DNA of 64,000 nucleotides from Candidatus Accumulibacter phosphatis (GTDB lineage: Bacteria > Pseudomonadota > Gammaproteobacteria > Burkholderiales > Rhodocyclaceae). The translations under genes and the position numbers were made by a program. Below the pieces are notes generated by a model. The model worked only from the letters and a program-made list of their open reading frames with translations. It did no database searches and was not told where the DNA came from. The number at the start of each line of letters is the position of its first letter. Position 1 is the first letter of the stretch. Positions 55,318 through 64,000 of the stretch are shown here, piece after piece. The stretch is from contig NZ_SPMY01000019.1 in the NCBI RefSeq assembly GCF_012939955.1, forward strand, positions 3,782-67,781, written 5' to 3'.

Positions 55318-57047
55318 GTGGACAGGTTCTTCAGCGGACTACGCATCGGCGAAAAAAATCGGCCTCGGCTTCGTCGTCATCGGCCTCCTTTTTTGTCGGC
55401 GTCGCCTGGCACTACCATCAGACGCTGGCTACTGTGCTCGGCGACTACCGGCAACTACAGGTTTTTGAAGTGCGAAAATCGCTGGCGCTGGAGATCGAGA
55501 TCGAACTGGCGGCCGTACGTGACGCCGAGAAAGGCTTCCTCATCGAGCACCGGGAAGCCTTGGTGGAAGAAACCGACAAGCACTTGCAGGCGCTGAACGA
55601 CAAGGTGGCGGCGCTGGCCGCGGTCGACCCGGACTCCCGACAAACCGCAGCGTCCCTGCAGGGCCTGCTGAGCAGCTATCAGGAAGATTTCCACGCCGTC
55701 GCCGACGCCTGGCGGATCATGGGACTGGACGAGGACTCCGGACTACAGGGCACCTTCCGCAAAAAGGTGCATCACCTGCAGGAGCTTGCGGCCAATTACA
55801 ACGTCGACCGCCTGTACACCCTGCTACTGCAGATTCGCCGTAGCGAGAAGGATCTGGCCTTGCGGCAGGACCCTGCCTACCGCGAACAGGTTCGCCGCCT
55901 GATCGCCGAGTTTCGCCAGCTGCTGGAGACCGCCGAACGTCAGGACGCGGTCAGCCAGAAACTGCTGGCCGAGCTCACGGTATATGCGACGAGCTTCGAA
56001 CCCTACGCCGAAAGCGCCCTCAAGGGCGGCAACGTCAGCGGCGGCAAGGGGCCGTTCCGCGACGCAGCGCACCGCATCGAAGCCATCCTGAATGCCTATC
56101 ACGTGCCCAAGCTTGAAACCAGCGTCCTGCAGCTCCGACGACGCGAGAAGGACTTCCTGCTGCGCGGCGATGAGTCTTACCCGCCGATGGTGGTCGAAAT
56201 CGCCGACGCCATTCGCGCGCAGATCACCGCTTCGCTGATCGCCGAGGCCGACAAGTCGCTGCTGCTCGGGCTACTGCAAGATTATCAAGAGGGCTTTCTG
56301 GCCCTGGTCGCGCAAAGGGCCAGCATCGCTATCCTGAGCCGCGAGATGAGTGCTGCCGCCGATCTTGTCGCGCCGCTGGTAAAGCAGAACGCGGACCAGG
56401 CCAATCAGATGATGGCCCGCCGCGTCGTGGAAATTACCGAATCGTCGGAGGCCAGCGCGCGGCTCAGTCTGATCGTCGTCGGCTGCGCCATCGCTCTCGG
56501 CGCACTCTTGGCGGTAGTGATCACCCGGCGCGTCGTGCGCCGCATTCAGTTGATGGCCGGACTGCTCGACGACCTGGCCTACGGCAGTCCCAGCCACCGC
56601 GTCCCGACGGTGAAGGGTGGACGCGACGAAATAAACGCCATGGGGGAATCACTGAACTCACTGGTCGAGCACCGGGCGACCTTCATGCGCTGGTGGAAGG
56701 AAGCAATGGCCGAAGTCAACGCGCGACGCGAGTTGGCTGGCGCGAACAGCGACGAGGAAAAGGACGAAGCGATGCACGATCTACGCAGCGCCGGCATCGC
56801 CAAACTACAGCTACTCAACGCCATTCGCAGCCGCCTGCTGCAGCATGGCGAGCGTGTTCTCGACATTTCTCAAGGTCTCCAGGCGGCCCCTGGCAGCGTC
56901 ACCGAAGAGGATGCGAAAGCCCTCGAACATGCCGCCAAGGGCATGGCGACCTTGTTCGAAGTGCTCGCCACCGAGGACACACCCAGCACACTCAGCACAT
57001 CCAGCAGTCGAACAGCGGCAAGTGCCAACGGCGGCGATCCCGCCTAG
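55318..57047 (+). CDS. HAMP-domain membrane sensor without recognisable output domain, two frameshifts
   Basis: GTG 55318 follows AAGGAGG by 6 bases. The N-terminus MDRFFSGLRIGEK continues as IGLGFVVIGLLFVGVAWHYH if one A is removed from A7 (55352-55358) and one T from T6 (55389-55394), joining the long frame at LGDYRQLQVFEVRKSLALEI. The protein is then about 575 residues: one N-terminal helix, a long helical periplasmic sensor with two related halves (LLLQIRRSEKDLALRQDPAY; VLQLRRREKDFLLRGDESYP), a second helix (LIVVGCAIALGALLAVVITR) and a HAMP domain. About 150 helical residues follow with no kinase, MCP or cyclase motif. The repeated 'RR.EKDf..R.d' helix resembles HBM-type chemoreceptor sensors. 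Confidence 0.8.
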
Positions 57048-57098
57048 CGGCAAGCGAGCTCCCGAGCCGGTTTGGCAGGCCTTACACCTGCCGAAACA

Positions 57099-57452
57099 TC
57101 ACTCGCTGCAAGGCTCGGTCATAAATCCAGGCGGAAGGACTTCGCCACCTAGCGCCGGGAAGCGGGCACCCTCCTCCGCGTGCCGCTTCCGGTGAAGCGG
57201 CGGCGCGCCAGCCAGAAAGGCCTGGATAGCCTGCGCAAGCCCACTTCTCTGTAGTGCCAAAGCGGCGTCGACCTGCCTGCCCGCGGCGGCCCTGTCGCCG
57301 CCGACCAGCAAACACGCGGCTTGCGCGAGGCGGCGAGCGGCCGCAAGCTCGGCTTGCCGCAGCAGCGAAAAATCACAGCCACAACGGGAACAGGTGGCGG
57401 CCTCAGTCAGGCGCGCACGGCACGCCGGACAGCGCTCGAGATGTTCAGGCAT
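57099..57452 (-). CDS. Zinc-ribbon protein of the accessory Hsp70 operon
   Basis: This 117-residue protein begins MPEHLERCPACRARLTEAAT followed by CSRCGCDF, a Cys4 ribbon (CPAC...CSRC). A helical region follows (LRQAELAAARRLAQAACLLV, GRQVDAALALQRSGLAQAIQ) that looks like one or two TPR-like hairpins. The start overlaps the Hsp70 stop by 8 bases, so it is the last member of the operon. It might bind clients or a partner; no function is assigned. Confidence 0.75.
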   Translation of the reverse strand: MPEHLERCPACRARLTEAATCSRCGCDFSLLRQAELAAARRLAQAACLLVGGDRAAAGRQVDAALALQRSGLAQAIQAFLAGAPPLHRKRHAEEGARFPALGGEVLPPGFMTEPCSE

Positions 57453-59205
57453 CGAGGTAATAGAGGAGATCGGCCAGCGCATCGGTAGGCGTTTTCAGCT
57501 CGTCCGCGGATCCGCCAAGGCCATCCTTGACCGCCTCGATGGCGTTCACCAGGTCCTCGGCATCTTCGGCGGCCGCCGTGGTCAGCAGGCGCTCGGCTTT
57601 TTCGATTAGCGCCGTTGCTTCAATGCGCAGTCGCCGACCATCGGCAGTGCCCGCAGCATCGGCCCCGCCGGGGCGCTCCGCCGCCTCCTGCTCACCAAAC
57701 AGCTCGTCGATCCGTTCGCGTGCGGCCAGCAACTTGTCGCCAGAGAAGGCGCTGATGGCCTTGTCGATGGTAATCGAATGCACCAGGCCGCTTTCCTTCT
57801 CGCGCGAAGTCACCTGCAGGATGCCGTTCACATCCAGCGAGAAGGTGGTAATCAGCGGATTACCGGCGGGGGCGTCGCGTAGCCCCTCGATCATGAAGCG
57901 CCCGATCGCGATATTGTTCAGCGCATCGGGATCTTCGCCCTGGTAGACGTTGATCTCGGCCCTGGTCTGGCCATCGAAAAGGGTGCCGAAGCCCTCGCTC
58001 CGCGAGACGGGAATCGGCGTGTTCTTGCGGATCAAGGGCACGAAGCAGTAGGGATACATTTCACCGTTGAAAGGCCCCATGGCACTGGTGCCGAAGGTGT
58101 AAGGAGTGACGTCGACGAGCACCGTCGGTGCCTGCGCACCAGCAATCACCGCCGCCTGAATGGCGGCGCCCATGGCGACGCAGAGATCGGGATCAACCTC
58201 TGCGCGAGGCTGCAGACCCAGCTCCTCTTCCAGTCGGCGCTGCACCAGTGGCGTGCGAGTAGCGCCGCCGACGAGCAGGATCTCGTTGATCTCGCTGACC
58301 GTCAATCCGGCACCACTGAGCGCCACATGCACCGCGGCGAGGGTCTCGGCGACAAAAGGCTCGATCATGTCCTCGTAGTCGGAGCGCGAAATCTCGAGCG
58401 ACAAGTGAACCGGCACGCCGTCCTTCTCGGACAGATACTCCTCGCTCAAGCTGGCATACGGCTGCTCCGACAAGGTGATCTTGGCCGTTTCGGCGGCGCG
58501 CTGCAGGCGAGCCATGGCCACCGCGTTGTCACGAACGTCGATCGTGTTCTTCGTGCGCAGGTGCTCGACCGCAAAGCTGACGAGCTTCTCATCGAAATCG
58601 TCGCCACCCAGGTGATTGTTGCCGTGACTGGCGAGCACCTCGACGACATCGCTTTCCAGATTCACCACCGAGACGTCGAAAGTGCCGCCGCCGAGGTCAT
58701 AGACCAGCGCCTTGCGCGCACCACTGTGACAGCTTTCGTAGGCCAGCGCGGCGGCGGTCGGCTCGTTGATGATGCGCATCACCTCCAGGCCGGCAATCTC
58801 GCCCGCCTCGCGCGTCGCCTGGCGCTGCGCATCGGAGAAATACGCGGGCACCGTAATCACCGCCCTGGTGAGCGTTTCGCCGGTATGGGCCTCGGCAATC
58901 TCGCGCAAGCGGCGCAGGATCATCGCCGAGATTTCCTGCGCACTGTAGTCCTTGCCAGCCATTTGCACGGCGTCCAGTTCGCCCATACGGCGCTTGATTG
59001 AACGTACGCTGCGCTCGGGATGCAAGACGTATTGGTTGCGTGCGGCTTCGCCAACCAGCAGAGTCCCGTCATCGGCGACACCGACCACCGAAGGGAGAAT
59101 GCGGACCCCCGGAGCCACCTCGATGACCTCGACGCGCCCGTCGCGGACGATGGCCACCTCGGAGTTGGTGGTCCCCAGATCAATGCCGATAATGGTTTCT
59201 GTCAT
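57445..59205 (-). CDS. Hsp70-family chaperone (accessory DnaK/HscC-like)
   Basis: This 586-residue Hsp70 has a complete ATPase domain: phosphate-1 loop IIGIDLGTTNSEVAIV, phosphate-2 loop KALVYDLGGGTFDVSVV and adenosine motif EILLVGGATRTPLVQRRL. The substrate-binding domain is present (FGTLFDGQTRAEINVYQGED, TFSLDVNGILQVTSREKESG). The lid is shorter than in DnaK (about 638 residues) and ends LADLLYYLDA without the EEVD-like or Gly-rich tail. It overlaps the GrpE-like gene by 4 bases and the zinc-ribbon gene by 8. The context with dedicated cochaperones indicates a specialised system. Confidence 0.94.
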   Translation of the reverse strand: MTETIIGIDLGTTNSEVAIVRDGRVEVIEVAPGVRILPSVVGVADDGTLLVGEAARNQYVLHPERSVRSIKRRMGELDAVQMAGKDYSAQEISAMILRRLREIAEAHTGETLTRAVITVPAYFSDAQRQATREAGEIAGLEVMRIINEPTAAALAYESCHSGARKALVYDLGGGTFDVSVVNLESDVVEVLASHGNNHLGGDDFDEKLVSFAVEHLRTKNTIDVRDNAVAMARLQRAAETAKITLSEQPYASLSEEYLSEKDGVPVHLSLEISRSDYEDMIEPFVAETLAAVHVALSGAGLTVSEINEILLVGGATRTPLVQRRLEEELGLQPRAEVDPDLCVAMGAAIQAAVIAGAQAPTVLVDVTPYTFGTSAMGPFNGEMYPYCFVPLIRKNTPIPVSRSEGFGTLFDGQTRAEINVYQGEDPDALNNIAIGRFMIEGLRDAPAGNPLITTFSLDVNGILQVTSREKESGLVHSITIDKAISAFSGDKLLAARERIDELFGEQEAAERPGGADAAGTADGRRLRIEATALIEKAERLLTTAAAEDAEDLVNAIEAVKDGLGGSADELKTPTDALADLLYYLDA

Positions 59206-59960
59206 GTTCTGTTCGCTTTCTTGCTGACAATGACTTCGGCGATGCGCAGCAGCTCGCCGTCGTGGAAAAATCCGCGTTGAACTTCACGCACAACGCTACC
59301 GTCGGGGATCGCGGCCGACCCCGTAGCGGCTTCGAGACCGACAACGCGCATCCGTTGCGGATCAAGCGTTTCGCCGACGACCCGGATGGGCCGTACGCGA
59401 TGGCCGGCAAGCAGCTCGTCGAGGCGTTGCAGGGTCAGGCGCTGCCCCTCGGCCAGGCTGGCGGCAAGACGCGTCGGACCAGGAAGCAGGCGCTCGAGAA
59501 ACGATGACGGCGGTCGCCGCGCGGCGTCCACGCCACTCTGCAGGCGGTCGCGCAGGTCGATCAAGGCGAGCAGGAACTGCCGTGTGGTCTGCCCCTGGAT
59601 CGAGGCCGCCTGCTCGCGCGCACGCTCGAGTTCCTCTTGCAGCCGCTCGCTATGCGCGCGCAGATCGTTGCCGAAGCAGCGCAACTCGTCTAGCGTATTC
59701 TTGAACTGACGCGATTGCAGACGCAGTTCGTTCTTGAGCACCGCCATTTCGGCGAGTAGAGTGCTCAGGTCGACCGCTGGCGCCGTGCTCTCCAAGTCAT
59801 CACCGTCCCACGCATCGCCCGGCTCAGGCAGCTGCGCGGCGTCCTCCAGGTAGGCACGAAACTCCTCGACCAGACGCTCCACGCGCTCTCTTTCCTGGCC
59901 AGCGAGGGCCGTTGGCGCTAGCGTCTGTAGGTCAGTCAGCACTGGCGTCATTGCCGTCAT
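59202..59960 (-). CDS. GrpE-like nucleotide exchange factor
   Basis: This protein of about 252 residues has a long central coiled coil (KNELRLQSRQFKNTLDELRC, LRAHSERLQEELERAREQAA) and a C-terminal beta-wing resembling GrpE (RGFFHDGELLRIAEVIVSKK). GrpE releases ADP from Hsp70. This one is longer than typical GrpE (about 200) and has an acidic N-terminal extension. It overlaps both neighbours by 4 bases. It is likely the exchange factor specific to the adjacent Hsp70. Confidence 0.85.
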   Translation of the reverse strand: MTAMTPVLTDLQTLAPTALAGQERERVERLVEEFRAYLEDAAQLPEPGDAWDGDDLESTAPAVDLSTLLAEMAVLKNELRLQSRQFKNTLDELRCFGNDLRAHSERLQEELERAREQAASIQGQTTRQFLLALIDLRDRLQSGVDAARRPPSSFLERLLPGPTRLAASLAEGQRLTLQRLDELLAGHRVRPIRVVGETLDPQRMRVVGLEAATGSAAIPDGSVVREVQRGFFHDGELLRIAEVIVSKKANRT

Positions 59961-60247
59961 TTCGCCCCCAGCACGCGCAGCACACGCTGCTCACTCGGGA
60001 GAGCAGGCGCGAAGTCGCTGCTGAGCGCGTGCAGCACGTCGTCTACGCTTGGCGATGAACGGTCGAAGAGCTGGTGTGCCAGGCGTCGGCGATGGTCGGA
60101 AATCGCCTCGTAGGCTGCGCGTACGCTCTCGAAGCGCTGGCGGTCGCGCTCGGGAGGCGATTCACGAATCGCCGCCAGGTACGCAGCTCGAATCGTCTCG
60201 TCGTTGGCACCCATCTCGACGCCAAGGATGCGGTAGGGATCAATCAT
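59957..60247 (-). CDS. Minimal J-domain-like protein lacking the HPD triad
   Basis: This 96-residue protein starts MIDPYRILGVEMGANDETIR and AAYLAAIRESPPERD, followed by FESVRAAYEAISDHRRRLAH. Helices I-III of a J domain are recognisable. The HPD loop that normally activates Hsp70 ATPase is replaced by S-P-P-E-R. There is no Gly/Phe or zinc region. The ATG at 60247 overlaps the TPR gene by 8 bases and is preferred to upstream in-frame starts that would lie inside that gene. It probably adapts or docks on the cognate Hsp70 by an altered mode. Confidence 0.85.
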   Translation of the reverse strand: MIDPYRILGVEMGANDETIRAAYLAAIRESPPERDRQRFESVRAAYEAISDHRRRLAHQLFDRSSPSVDDVLHALSSDFAPALPSEQRVLRVLGAK

Positions 60248-62801
60248 CGAACAGGTCTCTCTGCCGGTCATCGTGAACCGGCGGTTTCGCTTTCGGGGCA
60301 ACGGGGGAAGGTGGCGCGAGAGGAGGCTGCGGCTGCGGCTGCGGCTGCGGGTCAGGCTGAACACTCCCGGCGACAGGCCGAATTTCTTCGGCGACGCTCT
60401 CGATCAACAAGCGCGCCAGTTTCTTGCGATTCCCACCCGCGGCACGCTCCATTTTACTAAACTCACTAGCCGGGAAAACCGCGCGGGCCATGTTGATGGT
60501 TGCTTCTTCGCCGGCCATCTCGAACAGCATTTCCAGGGCTGCGCGTGGATTGGTGAACAACGTTTTTTCCACCTTGGCGAAGGCTTCGCCCAACTCGTCC
60601 AGATCTCCGAAATCGTCGAAATCGTCTGCATCCTCGTCGTCGAACTTCGCCGGCGGCGGTGACAGCAACTCGCGAATGCGTAGCGCGGTGCGTTGATCGC
60701 CTTCTTCGCGCGCCTTGTCCAGGGCTTCCTCGAGCGCCATGCCTTCGTCTAAGGATATCAACAAGTAGGCCGCGGAACCGTGGCGGGCGAAAACGTGGAA
60801 ATAAACGAAGATCGGCCGCTCGGGCCAGCGCTTCCGGCCGGCGTCAGCGTAGGCCTGCAGCAAGGAGCGCTCGTTCCGGCGCAGCAGTGCTTCGCAAATC
60901 GAAATCCTTTCGGATTCGCTGAAGTCATGACGCGCAGCACCCCGCAAGGGTGCGCGCAACTCGTCCAGAACGGCGGCCAAAGTTCGCGGCCCGACTTCAC
61001 ACAGCGCGTTGATGGCATGCACCACGGCCAGCACTTCGCGCGCCGTCGTCGCCGCCGACAGTTTGATACCGGCACGACGCAGCGTAGGTGTCAGCTGAGC
61101 ACCGAGGCGAGCGCCTTCGAGCAAGACGTGGAAAGCCGCCAGGAGATTGCCGCCGAATTCGGCCACCGCTTCGTGCAGCAGCCCGCTCGCCTGCGCATCG
61201 GTCGCACTCAGGCCGCGCAGGAGCTTGACGACACTTTTCTCGCTCGCCGCAGTCAGCCACTGCTCTGCCAGGTCGAGCTCCTTCCCCGCGGCCTCCGGTC
61301 GTCGCGCGCGAATCTGTTTGCGTGCGTGCGAGAGGTGCGCCTGAGCAATCAAGGCGCGCACCCGGGAATTGATCGGGTCGAGCGCCAGTACGCGCTTCGC
61401 CAGAGCCACCGCTTTCTTGAACGCGCTGCCGGCGAGAGCCGTTTCGACCGCTTCGAGGAGCACCGCCGGGTCCGTGGCAAAGTGCGCCAGCGCCTGGTCG
61501 ACGGCGGTACGCGCCGCCCGCAAGTCGCCAGCCTGCCGATGGCTCTGGATCAGCTTCAGCTGCGTGCCGACGTCAGCCGGGTCAAGTGCCAGACTACGCT
61601 CCAGCCAGTCACGGCACTGCGCAGACATACCCTTGCCGCGGCCATCGTCGGCAAACAATTCAACCAGATGACGCAGGATCAGCGCCGCCTGCAGCGGCGC
61701 CTTCTCCGGCGCGGACAGCAATCCCGCAGCACGTAACCAGTGCGCCTTGCTCAGTGGCAGCTCGCCGTGCAGTTCCGCGGTCAGCGCCGCCAGGCACTCG
61801 CGCTCCTCTTCGGCCAGCGGGCCGAAAGTACTCTCGTAGTCGGGCACTCGTCTGTCCGCGAACGGCAACAGGCGGCGGCAGAGGGTCGCTGCGCTGGCCG
61901 GCACGCCGCCCTGGCGGTGCAGCAACAGCTCGAGCACCCTGCCTGGCGACGGTGCGGAATCGAGCGTCGCCATGGTCGCCACATTGAGCAGCAGGGAACG
62001 CCGGCTTTGCGGACAGCCCTTCAGGTCCAGCAGCAACTGCCGCCCCTGGTCATCGAGAGCCGGCAGCGCGGCAAGCCAGCGACTACCCGTAAGTAGCGCC
62101 GCACGAACGACCGCCGCCAGGCTTTCGAAAGGGCCTCCCGCAGCGACGCGGGCGCTCAGTTCGGCGGCCTGCGTCGGCTCCTCGGTAAGCAACAGCAGGG
62201 ATTTCAGGAGATAGCGGAGATCGCGGTATGGCGAGCGAAAGGGTATCGCGCGCAGCTGCTCCTCAAGCGCCAGTTGGTCGCCACGAGCGCAGGCGGCGAT
62301 GGCCGCCAGGGCGAGCGCACGATGACGGGATAGTGGACTGTCGGCGGCGAGTTGCGCCAGCGCTTCGGCGGGCGCAGTCAAGACCACCGCTGCCAGCCGT
62401 GTTTCAAGCTCGGCGATAGCCGACGGCGAGAGATCAGCGCTGGTGACCAGCAAGCGCAGCGCAGCAGCATGCTCGCCTGCGCGCAGCAACCACTCGACGT
62501 AGGGGCCTTCTGCCAGCGGCCGATCGCACAGGCTGGTGCGATTCCGCCATACCACCAGCGCTTCGGAGAGCATGCCCTTGGCGGCCAGCTCGCCAGCGCG
62601 GCCAGCATAGCTGGCGGCCAGACCGTCGACCCACTCGCTCCTGCGCTCCTGCTTCAGCAAGGTCTTGTATAGCTCTATCGCCTGGCGATACTGGCCCGCC
62701 GCAAGCGTCTTCGCGGCCTGAGCCTCCGGCGTCAGCGGCTCAGCGAGTACCGCTTGACGGACGCGCGAGGCAGGAGTTCTCTTCTTGCGGGACACAGACA
62801 T
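60240..62801 (-). CDS. Large TPR-like protein heading the accessory Hsp70 operon
   Basis: This protein of about 853 residues is almost wholly helical with TPR-type repeats (LAAGQYRQAIELYKTLLKQE, GRAGELAAKGMLSEALVVWR, FKKAVALAKRVLALDPINSR, CRDWLERSLALDPADVGTQL). The C-terminal 150 residues are acidic (FDDEDADDFDDFGDLDELGE) and then Pro/Gln-rich (QPDPQPQPQPQPP). No signal peptide is seen, so it is cytoplasmic. ATG 62801 has a poor ribosome-binding site. It may collect client proteins for the Hsp70 encoded three genes later. Confidence 0.85.
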   Translation of the reverse strand: MSVSRKKRTPASRVRQAVLAEPLTPEAQAAKTLAAGQYRQAIELYKTLLKQERRSEWVDGLAASYAGRAGELAAKGMLSEALVVWRNRTSLCDRPLAEGPYVEWLLRAGEHAAALRLLVTSADLSPSAIAELETRLAAVVLTAPAEALAQLAADSPLSRHRALALAAIAACARGDQLALEEQLRAIPFRSPYRDLRYLLKSLLLLTEEPTQAAELSARVAAGGPFESLAAVVRAALLTGSRWLAALPALDDQGRQLLLDLKGCPQSRRSLLLNVATMATLDSAPSPGRVLELLLHRQGGVPASAATLCRRLLPFADRRVPDYESTFGPLAEEERECLAALTAELHGELPLSKAHWLRAAGLLSAPEKAPLQAALILRHLVELFADDGRGKGMSAQCRDWLERSLALDPADVGTQLKLIQSHRQAGDLRAARTAVDQALAHFATDPAVLLEAVETALAGSAFKKAVALAKRVLALDPINSRVRALIAQAHLSHARKQIRARRPEAAGKELDLAEQWLTAASEKSVVKLLRGLSATDAQASGLLHEAVAEFGGNLLAAFHVLLEGARLGAQLTPTLRRAGIKLSAATTAREVLAVVHAINALCEVGPRTLAAVLDELRAPLRGAARHDFSESERISICEALLRRNERSLLQAYADAGRKRWPERPIFVYFHVFARHGSAAYLLISLDEGMALEEALDKAREEGDQRTALRIRELLSPPPAKFDDEDADDFDDFGDLDELGEAFAKVEKTLFTNPRAALEMLFEMAGEEATINMARAVFPASEFSKMERAAGGNRKKLARLLIESVAEEIRPVAGSVQPDPQPQPQPQPPLAPPSPVAPKAKPPVHDDRQRDLFDD

Positions 62802-62856
62802 GGATTCAGCTGAGAGTGAAGCGACGGCAGGAATTTTATCCCAAGAACGCGCCCGA

Positions 62857-63600
62857 TTAGGCCCCCAGGCGCGCGCGCAGATCCACCCACTGCCGGTCGA
62901 ACAGGCCCTCAATGGACTTGAAGTTGGCCTTGTAAGCCATTTTCCGGCTGTCACGGATCCAGTAACCCAGGTACAGATAAGGAAGCTTGTTGGCCGCACA
63001 CTGGCTGATTTGCCAGACGATGTTGTAAGTGCCAAAACTGGCAGGGGAAAGATCCGGATCGTAGAAGGTGTAGACCGACGAAAGGCCGTCGTTGAGCACG
63101 TCCAGGATACTCACCATGCGCAGGACGCCGTTTTCGGTGAATTCGATGAGGCGAGTGTCAACGCGACTCTGCAGCAGGAAATGCGCGTACTGGTCGTGGC
63201 TGTCCTCGTCCATGCCGCCACCGGCGTGCCGCGCCGCCTGGTAACGCAGGTAAAGCTGATAGTGCTGCTCATTGAAGCACAGTGGCAGTTCGCGCGCCTG
63301 CAGGCGCGCGTGCCTGTGCACACTGCGGCGCTGGCTGCGGTTGGGCTGGAACAGATCAACCGGAATGCGTACCGGGATGCAGGCCTGACAGTGGTCGCAC
63401 TTCGGCCGGTAGGTGAACAGGCCGCTACGTCGAAAACCGCTACGCACGAGTTCGCCGTAAATCTCGGTGCTGATCAGATGGCTTGGCGCGGCGACCTGCG
63501 AACGCGCCCGCTCACCCGCCAGGTAGCTGCAGGTGTAAGGGGCCGTCGAGTAGAACTGCAGCAGGGAGAACGGCAGTTCCGAGTCATTGAGGCGCGCCAT
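62857..63600 (-). CDS. bpt: Aspartate/glutamate leucyltransferase
   Basis: This protein of about 247 residues transfers leucine from Leu-tRNA to proteins with N-terminal Asp or Glu, feeding the bacterial N-degron pathway (ClpS/ClpAP). Signature segments are [40 protein letters not shown] with paired Cys, [20 protein letters not shown] and [20 protein letters not shown]. The ATG at 63600 is chosen because the upstream in-frame extension is not conserved in type and runs into aat. It follows aat by only a few bases. Confidence 0.95.
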   Translation of the reverse strand: MARLNDSELPFSLLQFYSTAPYTCSYLAGERARSQVAAPSHLISTEIYGELVRSGFRRSGLFTYRPKCDHCQACIPVRIPVDLFQPNRSQRRSVHRHARLQARELPLCFNEQHYQLYLRYQAARHAGGGMDEDSHDQYAHFLLQSRVDTRLIEFTENGVLRMVSILDVLNDGLSSVYTFYDPDLSPASFGTYNIVWQISQCAANKLPYLYLGYWIRDSRKMAYKANFKSIEGLFDRQWVDLRARLGA

Positions 63601-63604
63601 GCAA

Positions 63605-64000
63605 CTAATTCCAGGGTTGGTTGGCGCCGTCGGCCGGCCATCGACCCGGCTGCCACGGCACGGCGACCAGCGCGCGCAAACGGGCCATGAAATCGGCACG
63701 CGGGATTTCGCGCGCGCCCAGAGACGCCAGGTGCGCGGTTTTCATCTGGCAATCTATCAGGCCGTATCCCTCACCCTCAAGGAAACGCGCGAGGTGTGCG
63801 GCGGCAATCTTGGAAGCATCGGTGGCCAGCGCGAACATCGATTCTCCGTAGAACATGCGCCCGATAGCCATTCCGTAGAGACCGCCCACCAGCTGGCCAT
63901 CGATCCACGTCTCGACCGAGTGCGCGAAACCAAGTTGCGCCAGCTGCCAGTAGGCGTGCTGCATTTCGCGGGAAATCCAGGTGCCGTCCTGACCGTCGCG
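63605..64000 (-). CDS. aat: Leucyl/phenylalanyl-tRNA-protein transferase, N-terminus beyond window
   Basis: The C-terminal 131 residues are present: [80 protein letters not shown]. Aat adds Leu or Phe to proteins starting with Arg or Lys and targets them for ClpAP degradation. The reading frame is open to base 64000, so the start is outside the window. It pairs with bpt four bases downstream. Confidence 0.95.
   Translation of the reverse strand, partial: RDGQDGTWISREMQHAYWQLAQLGFAHSVETWIDGQLVGGLYGMAIGRMFYGESMFALATDASKIAAAHLARFLEGEGYGLIDCQMKTAHLASLGAREIPRADFMARLRALVAVPWQPGRWPADGANQPWN

Overview
The window is high-GC (about two thirds G+C by eye) and gene-dense. It looks like a betaproteobacterial chromosome, probably Rhodocyclales and possibly Accumulibacter-like. 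Grounds for that are a recC-recB-recD order without ptrA, an aat-bpt pair, a PEP-CTERM exported protease, a long propionate-type CoA-transferase and PqiABC with a large MscS-type channel. The genus-level call is inference. No rRNA, tRNA, CRISPR array or intact insertion sequence was seen.

Layout. 1-4420: a FecR/DUF6600 surface protein running off the left edge, a vapBC pair, and an AT-richer acyltransferase gene broken by two homopolymer frameshifts. 4454-14241: recC-recB-recD on the minus strand with 4-bp overlaps; recC carries one frameshift at an A8 run. 14551-23427: a small exported protein, a PEP-CTERM matrixin protease, an AGCS amino-acid/sodium symporter, a SWIM-SNF2 helicase and a SulP transporter. 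23428-27625: a split-patatin membrane protein bracketed by two families of interspersed repeats. 27626-31746: small envelope proteins, an IS66-like transposase remnant, then an alpha/beta hydrolase (frameshifted) beside an SGNH hydrolase. 32204-37020: CoA-transferase with an unusual C-terminal extension, a DUF2501 protein, and an HDOD-REC-GGDEF signalling protein.

36941-45700 (minus) is a six-gene run: FadL-type porin, PqiA, PqiB, PqiC, MscS/MscK-like channel and MetA-like outer-membrane protein. Most junctions overlap or are very close, which suggests one envelope-spanning lipid or hydrophobic-compound traffic unit. Upstream are small repeat and SHOCT proteins in a decayed state, a quinoprotein-like beta-propeller protein and a 945-residue DUF1254/DUF1214 fusion, with a divergent AraC regulator. 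53188-54907: a DUF2092 protein with a coupled 63-residue partner, and a small cytoplasmic protein.

57099-62801 (minus) is the most system-like locus. Five overlapping genes encode a large TPR protein, a minimal J-like protein whose HPD triad is replaced, a GrpE-like exchange factor, a short-lidded Hsp70 and a zinc-ribbon protein. It appears to be a dedicated accessory Hsp70 machine distinct from housekeeping DnaKJ/GrpE. bpt and the truncated aat (N-degron aminoacyl-transferases) lie immediately upstream.

A recurring caution is that at least seven breaks in otherwise well-conserved genes sit in A or T runs of 6-9 and are each repaired by removing one base. This looks more like homopolymer over-calling in the assembly than independent gene decay.
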